A stretch of DNA of 36,893 nucleotides from Pseudoneobacillus rhizosphaerae (GCF_917563885.1 NZ_CAKJTG010000033.1:1-36893), one strand, 5' to 3'; shown: positions 25,830-34,106, counted from the stretch's first letter. Program-made: numbers and translations. The notes: a model not told the origin generated them from the letters alone.

Positions 25830-26957
25830 ATGACTATAACAGCCATGACTTCAAAGGAAGTTACACAAAAGGTTATCAATAAAGAACCATTATTTATCTT
25901 AGATGTTCGTAACGAAAGTGATTTCCAAGATTGGAAGATTGAAGGGGGGAATTTTGAGTATTTAAATATTCCTTACTTTGAATTACTTGATGGTGTAGAA
26001 GAAATTATGGATAGACTCCCTACCGATAAAGATATTTTAGTAGTTTGTGCAAAAGAGGGCTCTTCCATTATGATAGCTGACATGCTATCAGAAGTCGGAC
26101 TAAATGTTTCCTATCTTTCTGGGGGAATGAAAGTCTGGAGTGAGCACTTAGAGCCAGTTAAGGTTGGAGATTTAAGAGATGGTGGAGAAATTTATCAGTT
26201 TGTGCGTATCGGTAAAGGCTGCCTATCTTATATGGTTGTTTCTAATGGTGAGGCAGCAATTATTGATTCTACACGTATGACAGACATCTATTTAGATTTC
26301 GCTGAAAGCATTGGGGCTAAGATTACTCATGTATTCGATACTCACCTTCATGCAGACCACATTTCGGGTGGACGTGTCATTGCGGAAAAAACAAATGCAA
26401 CGTACTGGTTGCCACCGAAGGATGCAACGGAAGTATTATTTGAGTACGAACCGTTAGAAGGCGGTAATGACGTAACGATTGGTCATACAAAGATAAATAT
26501 TCACGCTTTATATTCACCAGGTCATACTATTGGGTCTACTTCTTTTGTTGTGGACGAAATGTATTTACTATCAGGAGATATCCTATTTATAGATTCCATT
26601 GGTAGACCTGACTTAGCTGGTTTAGCCCAAGATTGGGTAGCTGATTTAAGAGAAAGCCTTTATAAGCGTTATAGAGAGTTATCAGAGGATTTAATTGTCC
26701 TTCCTGCTCACTTTATGATTATGGATGAATTAAATGAAAATGGTAGTGTATCTGAAAAATTAGGTACCTTATTTTCCAGAAATCATGGTTTAAACATCGA
26801 TGATGAGAATGAATTTAGAAAGCTGGTTACTGAAAATTTACCACCGCAGCCAAATGCCTATCAAGAAATTCGTGAAACAAATATGGGGAAAATCAACCCT
26901 GACACAGAAAAACAACGTGAAATGGAAATCGGCCCTAACCGTTGTGCGGTTAGATAA
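25830..26957 (+). CDS. yrkH: Rhodanese-metallo-beta-lactamase protein YrkH (persulfide dioxygenase-like)
   Basis: The 375-residue protein has an N-terminal rhodanese-like domain (about 5-108) with Cys73 in loop CAKEGSS. A beta-lactamase fold follows with metal motif THLHADH (His172, His174, Asp176, His177), His232 in SPGHTIGS and Asp250 in LLSGDILF. The ligands H-H-D fit the ETHE1/CstB persulfide dioxygenases, which oxidise GSH, CoA or other persulfides to sulfite using Fe(II) and O2. In S. aureus CstB the dioxygenase domain comes first, so the order here is reversed, as in B. subtilis YrkH. The unusual active loop lacks the final Arg of typical rhodaneses. Confidence 0.88.
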   Translation: MTITAMTSKEVTQKVINKEPLFILDVRNESDFQDWKIEGGNFEYLNIPYFELLDGVEEIMDRLPTDKDILVVCAKEGSSIMIADMLSEVGLNVSYLSGGMKVWSEHLEPVKVGDLRDGGEIYQFVRIGKGCLSYMVVSNGEAAIIDSTRMTDIYLDFAESIGAKITHVFDTHLHADHISGGRVIAEKTNATYWLPPKDATEVLFEYEPLEGGNDVTIGHTKINIHALYSPGHTIGSTSFVVDEMYLLSGDILFIDSIGRPDLAGLAQDWVADLRESLYKRYRELSEDLIVLPAHFMIMDELNENGSVSEKLGTLFSRNHGLNIDDENEFRKLVTENLPPQPNAYQEIRETNMGKINPDTEKQREMEIGPNRCAVR

Positions 26958-26981
26958 ATAAAATTTAGGAGGAAATACAAC

Positions 26982-27209
26982 ATGGAAGCAAATAAAGTTT
27001 TAGATGCTAAGGGATTAGCATGCCCAATGCCAATCGTTAAGACAAAGAAAGCAATGAATGAACTGGAAAACGGTCAAGTGTTGGAAATTCATGCAACTGA
27101 TAAAGGTGCTAAAAATGATCTTACTGCATGGGCAAAATCAGGTGGTCATGAATTAGTCAAACATGAAGAAGAAGATAACGTATTAAAGTTTTGGATTAAA
27201 AAAGGTTAA
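26982..27209 (+). CDS. yrkI: TusA-family sulfur carrier YrkI
   Basis: The 75-residue sulfur carrier has KVLDAKGLACPMPIVKTKKAM with acceptor Cys14 of the CPMP motif, and the C-terminal half DKGAKNDLTAWAKSGGHELV typical of TusA. RBS TTAGGAGG. It follows yrkH by 24 bases and is close in sequence to the TusA half of YrkF. In this operon it probably carries persulfide sulfur between rhodanese, DsrE and dioxygenase partners rather than serving tRNA thiolation. Confidence 0.92.
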   Translation: MEANKVLDAKGLACPMPIVKTKKAMNELENGQVLEIHATDKGAKNDLTAWAKSGGHELVKHEEEDNVLKFWIKKG

Positions 27210-27256
27210 ACATTAAGGGACCAGTATAAGGTTCCCTTTTCTTAGGAGGTTTTCGT

Positions 27257-28039
27257 ATGGAGTGGAGTGTAGGTTTTATCGTAACCATTTTCTTAATTGG
27301 TTTTATCGGTTCTTATATATCAGGAATGTTAGGGATTGGCGGGTCTATTATTAAATATCCAATGCTTCTTTATATTCCGCCATTATTCGGTTTAGCAGCC
27401 TTTAGTGCACATGAGGTCTCGGGGATTAGTGCTGTACAAGTGTTCTTTGCTACTATTGGTGGCGTTTGGGCATACCGTAAAGGTGGATATTTGAACATAG
27501 AACTAATTGGCTATATGGGAGCAAGTATATTAATTGGTAGCTTTATAGGCAGTTTTGGTTCAAAAATGATGTCTGAGGGTGGAATCAATCTAATCTATGG
27601 AATATTAGCTCTAATTGCTGCAGTCATGATGTTTATTCCTAAAAAAAATGTCGATGATATTCCTTTGGATCAAGTTACATTTAATAAATGGATTGCTGCC
27701 GGATTAGCATTAATTGTCGGTATTGGAGCGGGTATTGTTGGAGCGGCTGGGGCATTTTTATTAGTACCAATTATGCTAGTTGTTTTAAAAATTCCAACTC
27801 GTATGACCATTGCTTCTTCATTGGCCATTACATTTATTTCATCTATAGGTGCGATAGTAGGTAAAATAACAACAGGTCAAGTAGATTACTTTCCAGCGTT
27901 GATTATGGTTGTTGCCAGCTTGATAGCCTCCCCATTAGGAGCAATGGCGGGTAAAAAGGTTAATACAAAGATCTTACAAGTAATCTTAGCCATCTTGATT
28001 GGTGCAACTGCCATTAAGATTTGGATGGATATTTTATAA
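27257..28039 (+). CDS. yrkJ: TauE/SafE-family sulfite/sulfonate exporter YrkJ
   Basis: The 260-residue integral membrane protein has about eight hydrophobic spans. The two halves each begin with a glycine-rich motif: [18 protein letters not shown] near 23-40 and [35 protein letters not shown] in the second half. RBS AGGAGG. In this context it likely exports sulfite or organic sulfonates produced by persulfide oxidation. It is the last gene of the yrk operon and is followed by a terminator. Substrate is inferred from the operon. Confidence 0.9.
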   Translation: MEWSVGFIVTIFLIGFIGSYISGMLGIGGSIIKYPMLLYIPPLFGLAAFSAHEVSGISAVQVFFATIGGVWAYRKGGYLNIELIGYMGASILIGSFIGSFGSKMMSEGGINLIYGILALIAAVMMFIPKKNVDDIPLDQVTFNKWIAAGLALIVGIGAGIVGAAGAFLLVPIMLVVLKIPTRMTIASSLAITFISSIGAIVGKITTGQVDYFPALIMVVASLIASPLGAMAGKKVNTKILQVILAILIGATAIKIWMDIL

Positions 28040-28146
28040 TATCCATTTGATTAAGTCGATGATTTAAAAGAACAAATAGCCTATATGGCCTGGTACATGG
28101 GCTTGGCTCCTGACAGGAGTCATTTTACTAATACTGAAGTGATTTT

Positions 28147-28175
28147 AAGAGGCTAGTAACAGCCTCTTTTTATTT
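28147..28175 (+). terminator. Terminator of the yrk operon
   Basis: AAGAGGCT-AGTAAC-AGCCTCTT followed by TTTATTT. A weaker hairpin (GGCTCCT/AGGAGTC) lies 40 bases upstream. Downstream, ACCACCATTT/AAATGGCGGC near 28229-28248 may serve as a wobble-paired terminator for the facing minus-strand gene. Confidence 0.83.
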
Positions 28176-28263
28176 GTTTCATATATTGCAATAAACTTAG
28201 AGTTATAATTATTATTATGCCGAAATAGACCACCATTTAAATGGCGGCCTTTACTAGTTAGTA

Positions 28264-30180
28264 TTACAAACCCTTCTTTATAACTGTCTTATAGTGTTTA
28301 TTTTCTCTTTTAGTCCTCACTAAAGTATTTTGGTTTTTCTCACACCAAGCGGATATGTCTTTAACAAAGTTACAATCTGTTGTTATCACTTGCAGGTATT
28401 CACCATTTTGAAGATTTTTCATATTTTTGTGAACCTCCATGATGGGCCCTGGGCATGATAAACCAGTTGCATCAATTTGAACTGATACATGTAAATCTTC
28501 TTCAGTGTTTACAGATAATCGTTTTCCTGATTGGTTGTAGACCGCAGAATAGGTTTTCCAACCACCATCTAAGTTCTTTACATCGTATCCATTTTCAGAC
28601 AAGATTCTAGAAGCTAGATATCCTCTTAAACCAACTTGACAAGAAACATAAATGGTTTGGTCTTTCGGAATTTCATGGAGACGGTCACGAATTTCCCCTA
28701 GAGGAATATTGATTGAGCCTGTAATAAAGCCCATTTCTCGCTCAATTGGCTCACGTACATCAATGAGTATCCCACCGTTTTCAACGATATCATCGATTTC
28801 ATCCCATTGAACCGTATCAACACTACCTTCCATTATATTCGTTGCAACGTATCCTGCCATATTAACAGGATCTTTAGCGGATGAGAATGGAGGGGCATAA
28901 GATAATTCAATTTCTGTTAAGTCATAGACAGTTAGATTTCCTTTAATAGCTGTTGAGATTACATCGATACGTTTATCAGCACCATCTTCACCAACTGCTT
29001 GAGCACCGTAAATAGCACCTGTTTCTGGGTTGAAAAGTAACTTTAATGCAATAGGTGCTGCTCCTGGATAATAGCCAGCATGAGAGCTTGGGTGAATATG
29101 AACAGCCTGATATGTTTTTCCTAACTGTTTTAGTTGTTTTTCGTTCAGTCCAGTTGCCGCGACAGCTAAGTTAAATACCTTAGCAATGGCTGTTCCTAGA
29201 GTACCTTTGTACATCTCTTTTTTACCATACACATTATTCGCAACAATTCGTCCTTGTCGATTGGCTGGACCTGCAAGTGGAATCATAGCTGCATTTCCAT
29301 TTATATAATCTTTTACTTCAATCGCATCTCCTAGCGCATATATATCAGGATCGTTGGTTTGTAAATACTCATTTACTTGAATGCCCCCACGCTGACCAAC
29401 ATCTAGACCTGCCATAACAGCTAGCTTATTTTCCGGGCTTACCCCGATTGATAAAATCGCCATGTCTGCACAAATATTTGTGCCACTAGCAAGTTCGATG
29501 GTACTACCATTATTTTTAAAAGCCTTAACTCCATCTTCTAAAATTAAATTAACACCCTTATCTCTCAAATGAGAGTGTACGATAGAAGCCATTTCATAAT
29601 CGATTGGTGCCATCACTTGTTTGCCAAGTTCAACGACAGTCACTTCAATGCCACGGTCCACTAAATTCTCAGCCATTTCTAGCCCTATAAAGCCGCCTCC
29701 AATGACGACCGCTCTCTTAGGATGCTGTTCGTCAACAAACGTTTTTATTTTATCTGTATCAGGAATATTTCGTAACGTAAACACATTTTTTGCATCACCT
29801 AAGCCTTCAATATTTGGTACGATTGGCTTTGCCCCTGGTGATAATATCAATGTATCATAGCTTTCTTCATAGACTTCATTAGTTTGAAGATTTTTAGCAG
29901 TAGTAATGGTTTTCTTCTCGCGATTGATCTCTACAACCTCTGTAAGATTACGAATATCTAAATTGAATCTCCTGCTCATCCCTTCTACAGTTTGTACCAA
30001 AAGTTTATTGCGATCTTTAATGGTTTCACCGATATAATAAGGCAATCCACAGTTTGCAAATGATATATGTTCACCGCGTTCAAATAGTACAATTGTTGAC
30101 GTTTCATCTATTCTTCTTAATCTAGCAGCAGCAGTTGCACCTCCGGCAACTCCACCTACGATAATAATCTTTTTAGACAT
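28264..30180 (-). CDS. cdr: CoA-disulfide reductase fused to rhodanese and TusA domains
   Basis: This 638-residue flavoprotein disulfide reductase has FAD motif GGVAGGATAAARLRR at 9-23, active Cys44 in FANCGLPYYIG, NAD(P)H motif VVIGGGFIGLEMAENL near 157-172 and the dimerisation domain up to about 445. It continues with a rhodanese domain (about 461-550, Cys514 in SCQVGLRG) and a TusA domain (about 566-638, Cys576 in CPGP). CoADR-rhodanese fusions reduce CoA- and other persulfides with NADH, releasing sulfide; a TusA addition supplies a built-in carrier. It is convergent with yrkJ and has CstR-like operators at its promoter. Confidence 0.92.
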   Translation of the reverse strand: MSKKIIIVGGVAGGATAAARLRRIDETSTIVLFERGEHISFANCGLPYYIGETIKDRNKLLVQTVEGMSRRFNLDIRNLTEVVEINREKKTITTAKNLQTNEVYEESYDTLILSPGAKPIVPNIEGLGDAKNVFTLRNIPDTDKIKTFVDEQHPKRAVVIGGGFIGLEMAENLVDRGIEVTVVELGKQVMAPIDYEMASIVHSHLRDKGVNLILEDGVKAFKNNGSTIELASGTNICADMAILSIGVSPENKLAVMAGLDVGQRGGIQVNEYLQTNDPDIYALGDAIEVKDYINGNAAMIPLAGPANRQGRIVANNVYGKKEMYKGTLGTAIAKVFNLAVAATGLNEKQLKQLGKTYQAVHIHPSSHAGYYPGAAPIALKLLFNPETGAIYGAQAVGEDGADKRIDVISTAIKGNLTVYDLTEIELSYAPPFSSAKDPVNMAGYVATNIMEGSVDTVQWDEIDDIVENGGILIDVREPIEREMGFITGSINIPLGEIRDRLHEIPKDQTIYVSCQVGLRGYLASRILSENGYDVKNLDGGWKTYSAVYNQSGKRLSVNTEEDLHVSVQIDATGLSCPGPIMEVHKNMKNLQNGEYLQVITTDCNFVKDISAWCEKNQNTLVRTKRENKHYKTVIKKGL

Positions 30181-30248
30181 TTTCTTTCCTCCTTATATGT
30201 TCAAATCTTTTATCACTATGAGGGCAAGATATAAAAGTATTACCCTAT

Positions 30249-30309
30249 ATGCCTATGGGGGTATTTTTGTTTACAGCTATATACTACACGGGGTATATGG
30301 TTTAATCAA
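30249..30309 (-). promoter_or_regulatory. cdr promoter with two CstR-like operators
   Basis: Minus-strand TTGATT (30304-30309), 17 bases, TAGTAT (30281-30286). Operator ATACTACACGGGGTAT (30281-30296) overlaps the -10 and spacer, and ATGCCTATGGGGGTAT (30249-30264) lies about 20 bases downstream in the leader. The RBS GGAGGAAAG precedes the ATG. Confidence 0.72.
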
Positions 30310-30526
30310 TTAGATATGATCGTTTTGAAGGTATTTTTTAAATTATTAGACACAAAGAAGACAAAGTTCATTTCCCCTTACTACTGTACAAAGCCAGATA
30401 GGTTATGGACTAGGAATTTCTTTTGTAACATGTAATTATACATTTTTTGTTGTGTCTTCATCTTTATGTCCTAATCTCCCCTCTGCATAAGTCCATTATC
30501 TAAAAGTACACACTGTAATATAAATT

Positions 30527-30560
30527 GAACCGCCGTATACGGAACCGTACGTACGGTGGT
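30527..30560 (+). ncRNA. Group II intron domain V remnant
   Basis: 34 bases fold as group II domain V: lower stem ACCGCCGTA with TACGGTGGT, a two-base CG bulge on the 3' side, upper stem TACG/CGTA and loop GAAC. The following GTGAGAGGGGCG resembles the start of domain VI. No intron reverse transcriptase or 5' domains are present, so this is a fossil 3' end. The rest of 30310-30624 has no gene. Confidence 0.72.
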
Positions 30561-30624
30561 GTGAGAGGGGCGAAAATAACCTCAAAATGGAACGGTTTAA
30601 TAAAAATTAGGAAGTGGTTTTTTT

Positions 30625-30971
30625 GTTGTTAAAATTCGGCTTCTAGACTTTTTGGACCACAAACGTTTTAAAAACACTACTGGGAAAAACATTAGAAATT
30701 ATCAAACACTACTGGGTGATGTGAAATATTGTATCAAGAAAGGGGTTGTAAACGTTGAAAATATTACTTATAGCCATGTTCGTCGATATCTCATGGATTG
30801 CCAAGAGCGTGAAAATAAGGCGGGGACAATCAATACCAAACTCCTAAGAATTAGAGCATTTATAAATTTATGGTTAAATGTGAAGTCATTAAAACTAACC
30901 TTGCCAAGAAAATCAAACTAGAAAAAGATGATGTGAAAGTCGGTGTAAAAACGAAACGATTCAATACATAA
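30625..30971 (+). pseudogene. Truncated tyrosine recombinase
   Basis: The first frame reads IRLLDFLDHKRFKNTTGKN with a core-binding (SAM-like) domain: VENITYSHVRRYLMDCQERE and KAGTINTKLLRIRAFINLWL. A frameshift near 30885 leads to EVIKTNLAKKIKLEKDDVKV and then a stop. The catalytic domain is absent. It differs from the groEL-linked integrase, so it represents another mobile element. It sits between cdr and the regulator/tsdA genes. From 30972 to 31136 only a 43-codon unrecognised reading frame is visible. Confidence 0.78.
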
Positions 30972-31136
30972 TGAGAATGCACCACAACCAAGGATGCAAC
31001 TTAGCATCGCAAGCCATAGCGTACTTGCCAAAGTCCAAATTAAGAAGATATGCTATATTCGATATTGAAATCTGGCAACTATTCTTTAAGCCTCTGCTCT
31101 AAAGGGGTAAATGAAAGAAAATTGCCGGCTCAGCCT

Positions 31137-31838
31137 TTAGCTCTCAGTACTAAACTTATATCCAATCCCTCTTAATGTCACAATATAAGGATAGTCTGTA
31201 TATTTAGCAATTTTCTCTCTTAGATGCTTGATGTGAACATCCACTGTTCTTTCATTAATGACCTTTTCACTTTTTTTATAAATGGTGTTAATAATTTGTT
31301 CTCTTGATAAAATTTGGTCTGGGTGAGTCAAAAAAAGAAAAAGTAATCTATATTCAAAATGGGTTAAATCTAGTATTTCATCGTGGAATTTCACGATTCC
31401 TTTTATTGGTTTTATCGTTAATCCCTTATAACTTAGCTTGCTGCAGCGGTTAGCTGTTCTACGCAATACTGTTTCAATCCTAACAGATAGTTCTTCTATA
31501 TTTAAGGGTTTACCGATGTAGTCATCAGCTCCCTTTTTCAATCCCTCAATTCGGTCTTGTTCGGTATTTTTAGATGATAAAATAATGATTGGGACATTGC
31601 TATCTAACTCATAACGTAGCCACCAACAAATATCCAAACCATCCGTATCAGGGAGCTCTGTTTCTAGAAGTATAAAGCACGGGTCATGTTTCAAGTAGGA
31701 TTCACGGGCTTCCTTTCCATTCTTGGCTTCCAATATCTCAAAACCTTGTCTAGTTAGGTGGAACCGAATTACTGCTCTACTTTCATTATTATTATCTACG
31801 ATTAAAATGGTCTTCCCTCTTAATTTTTTATCTTTCAA
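31137..31838 (-). CDS. OmpR-family response regulator with Glu at the phosphorylation site
   Basis: The 233-residue protein has a receiver (about 10-125) and a winged-helix DNA-binding domain (about 135-230, with DLTHFEYRLLFLFLTHPDQILSREQI and ERTVDVHIKHLREKI). The phospho-acceptor Asp of CFILLETELPDTDG is Glu59, and the acidic pair is Asp15-Asn16. Ser88 and Lys110 remain. Glu can mimic phospho-Asp, so the protein may be permanently active or controlled otherwise. No histidine kinase is nearby. TTG start with AGGGG upstream. It lies downstream of tsdA on the same strand, separated by a terminator, and may regulate tsdA (inference). Confidence 0.87.
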   Translation of the reverse strand: MKDKKLRGKTILIVDNNNESRAVIRFHLTRQGFEILEAKNGKEARESYLKHDPCFILLETELPDTDGLDICWWLRYELDSNVPIIILSSKNTEQDRIEGLKKGADDYIGKPLNIEELSVRIETVLRRTANRCSKLSYKGLTIKPIKGIVKFHDEILDLTHFEYRLLFLFLTHPDQILSREQIINTIYKKSEKVINERTVDVHIKHLREKIAKYTDYPYIVTLRGIGYKFSTES

Positions 31839-31910
31839 CTAGATCATCCCCTTATCCCCATTATACCGATATAAAAGTGAGTTTTTCACAAAAGGATGTG
31901 TAAATTATTC

Positions 31911-31941
31911 GAAAAAAATGGCCCGCTTTCACACGGGCCAT
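31911..31941 (-). terminator. Terminator of tsdA
   Basis: On the minus strand ATGGCCCG-TGTGAAAG-CGGGCCAT is followed by TTTTTTTCG, directly after the tsdA stop codon. Confidence 0.93.
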
Positions 31942-31945
31942 ATCC

Positions 31946-32875
31946 TTATTGTTTATCCATTTTCTTTTTACCAGCCAATGTTTCGTAGGCTGCATCATCT
32001 GGTGCATCTCCATTTGGCCAATCATGAATTTTATCAGGAAAATCTGGTCTAGCCATTGAGTTGATATAAGCAGCAATATTCATTGCTTCTTGATCTGTAA
32101 GAGAACCTGGATTATAACCTCCAGTAGCTACTTTTGGCATGTATTCCTTAATAAATCCACCTGCGGTCCTGTTTCGAGCCATACCTGCACCAATGTTATA
32201 GGATTTTTCACCCCAAAGAGCAAGGCCAGTTCCACCCCCAGATCCATCCTCTCCATGACAAGTAATACAGGCTTTATTATAAAGTTCTCTACCATCATCA
32301 ATGTTTACAGTTGCTAAATCTCCTTCTGCTTTTGATAATTTAGCCCATGGTCTTTCTTTTGTCCCATCTGGAACATTGGTTGAAATATAAGAATAGTAGG
32401 CAACCATTGCACGGATTTCTTTGCTATCTGGAGGAAGGGGTTTTCCATTCATACTTCTTTTAAAGCACCCATTGATTCGTTCTTCTAGAGTTACTTCTCG
32501 TCCAGCCCTTGGGTTAAATTGTGGATATGTTTTTGAAATTCCTACTAGGTCTAATGAAGAGTCTACACCTCCATTAGCATGACAGCTTGCACAGCTTAAT
32601 GTATTTCCTGCATAACCATCAAGAACGGTACTAGTTTGGTTATGAAGCTTTTCACCAAGAGTGATTAATTCTCCTTCTTCTCCTTCAGGAACTTCTTCCA
32701 TACTTGGTGGTAAATAAGGATGGTCTGAATTCTTAACTTGCGCGTCGGTACCTTCAGCTAGAGAACTTACTGCAGGTGGATCTTCCGGATTAAGAACAAA
32801 GAGAAAGAATACACTAAATCCGAGGACAATTGTCACTGCAATTGCTAGGAAAGAAGAAATATAAAGCTTGTTCAT
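31946..32875 (-). CDS. tsdA: Diheme c-type cytochrome, thiosulfate dehydrogenase TsdA-like
   Basis: The 309-residue membrane-anchored protein has one N-terminal span (about 6-27) and an acidic linker. Heme 1 is CASCH (95-99), followed by the TsdA-type block TLEERINGCFKRSMNGKPLP with Cys137, the unusual axial Cys ligand of TsdA heme 1. Heme 2 is CITCH (203-207), and IKEYMPK offers a Met ligand. TsdA oxidises two thiosulfates to tetrathionate or does the reverse. ATG 32875 follows GGTGAGG. Cytochrome c maturation genes are not in the window. Placement beside persulfide genes suggests removal of thiosulfate formed there. Confidence 0.85.
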   Translation of the reverse strand: MNKLYISSFLAIAVTIVLGFSVFFLFVLNPEDPPAVSSLAEGTDAQVKNSDHPYLPPSMEEVPEGEEGELITLGEKLHNQTSTVLDGYAGNTLSCASCHANGGVDSSLDLVGISKTYPQFNPRAGREVTLEERINGCFKRSMNGKPLPPDSKEIRAMVAYYSYISTNVPDGTKERPWAKLSKAEGDLATVNIDDGRELYNKACITCHGEDGSGGGTGLALWGEKSYNIGAGMARNRTAGGFIKEYMPKVATGGYNPGSLTDQEAMNIAAYINSMARPDFPDKIHDWPNGDAPDDAAYETLAGKKKMDKQ

Positions 32876-32920
32876 TTCAAGCACCTCACCATGTCGGGGA
32901 ATCTCCTCATAAGAAAAGAT

Positions 32921-32975
32921 TTAACCGAATATTTTATACACCCATTATCAAAAATGAATGTTAAGATTCGGTTAA
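32921..32975. promoter_or_regulatory. Inverted repeat upstream of tsdA
   Basis: TTAACCGAAT (32921-32930) and ATTCGGTTAA (32966-32975) form a perfect 10-bp inverted repeat with 35 bases between. It spans the likely tsdA promoter region (a TATAAA lies between the arms on the minus strand). It is probably an operator pair; the neighbouring response regulator is a candidate binder. Confidence 0.45.
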
Positions 32976-33003
32976 TTAATATTGAGCATTTCGTGAACTC
33001 TAC

Positions 33004-33031
33004 AAAAACACCTAAAACTAGTTTTAGGTGC
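33004..33031 (-). terminator. Terminator of the hydrolase gene
   Basis: The palindrome CACCTAAAACTAGTTTTAGGTG (33009-33030) has minus-strand T-run TTTTTGT behind it, about 60 bases after the hydrolase stop codon. Confidence 0.82.
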
Positions 33032-33091
33032 TTTCCACTTATTATTGTTTATTAATATATTTCATTACAGCCTTTTCGATCGATCTCAGGA

Positions 33092-34081
33092 TTATCGATT
33101 TGTGTGTTCTTTTAGCACATTAATTAATTCCTCGACATATTTAGAGGCTTCTTCGTAATGTGGCATGTGACCTGATTTTTCAAACCAGATTAATTTCTTT
33201 CTAGGTGCATTTAATCGTTCAAAATAATCCTGTGCCAGTTCATAGGGTGCAGAGTAATCAGATTTTCCTAAGAAGAAATATACAGGAATGTCTACTGAAG
33301 TAACGGTTTCATTTAAGTTAGTTTGAAGTAATTCTTGATGTAAATGCTTGACACTGAACATAGCACCTCTAAAAAACTTTAATTTATCAAATAAACTATA
33401 TTCCGGTGCTGAAAAAACCCCTTTAAAGATTTCAGTCCCTTGGCTATTGTGCATTTTTCCACCAAATTTGGCTAACCATATTGAGTATTTCCACAATCCC
33501 TTGCTAAAATTTTTAAATGGCGGTCTTCCTATTTGTTCTAATTCATTTATGGCTTGTTGATTTCCAAGCTCATATGCCTTTTTCATAGTCCACTCGTAGG
33601 ATACTCTCAAATTATCAAGTAGACCTACTACTTGGGCTGTTCCAATATAGGCATGAAAATAATTCGGATATTTTTTAACCATTAACATCCCCAACACCGT
33701 TCCAAATGAATGACCATGTAAATAAAACTTTTCGTTGCGTTTATTTAACTTATTTCTAACATATTGGATAACTTCTTCACCATCACCAAGCAATTGGGAA
33801 AGATTCATACTATCCGGTTTCACATTCATTGAGTAGGATTTCGCGGCACCTCTTTGATCCCAATTCACAATAGTGAAATACTTTTCAAGTGGTCCGTTAA
33901 GCATATGAGAAAGATACATCTCACTTTGTCCTGGGCCACCGTGAATCATCAGCAAAACAGGATTGTTCAGGTTTTCTCCACGAATCATAATGGATTGTCT
34001 AATCCCACCAATTAATACATTTTCCATACTAACAATACTATTTTCAACAGTTATTTTTCTTGTTTTAGCAATAATATTCAT
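33092..34081 (-). CDS. Alpha/beta hydrolase (proline iminopeptidase-like)
   Basis: This 329-residue alpha/beta-hydrolase fold enzyme has oxyanion motif HGGPG (47-51), the block NWDQRGAAKSYS near 73-84, and nucleophile Ser125 in GHSFGT. A C-terminal His in EKSGHMPHYEEASKYVEELI completes the triad, with Asp likely in FFLGKSDYSAP. HGGPG plus DQRG is the proline iminopeptidase subfamily pattern, but many such enzymes act on other amides or esters. ATG 34081 fits AAGGAG better than the adjacent ATG at 34087. It lies downstream of padR and has two PadR-type operators before it, so it may respond to a small toxic compound. Confidence 0.86.
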   Translation of the reverse strand: MNIIAKTRKITVENSIVSMENVLIGGIRQSIMIRGENLNNPVLLMIHGGPGQSEMYLSHMLNGPLEKYFTIVNWDQRGAAKSYSMNVKPDSMNLSQLLGDGEEVIQYVRNKLNKRNEKFYLHGHSFGTVLGMLMVKKYPNYFHAYIGTAQVVGLLDNLRVSYEWTMKKAYELGNQQAINELEQIGRPPFKNFSKGLWKYSIWLAKFGGKMHNSQGTEIFKGVFSAPEYSLFDKLKFFRGAMFSVKHLHQELLQTNLNETVTSVDIPVYFFLGKSDYSAPYELAQDYFERLNAPRKKLIWFEKSGHMPHYEEASKYVEELINVLKEHTNR

Positions 34082-34106
34082 ATACATCTCTCCTTATAAA
34101 GTTTGT

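Noticed and set aside
30350-30470. Loose inverted repeat GACACAAAGAAGAC / GTGTCTTCATCTTTATGTC as IS ends.
   Set aside because: The match is imperfect and gapped, and no transposase lies between.
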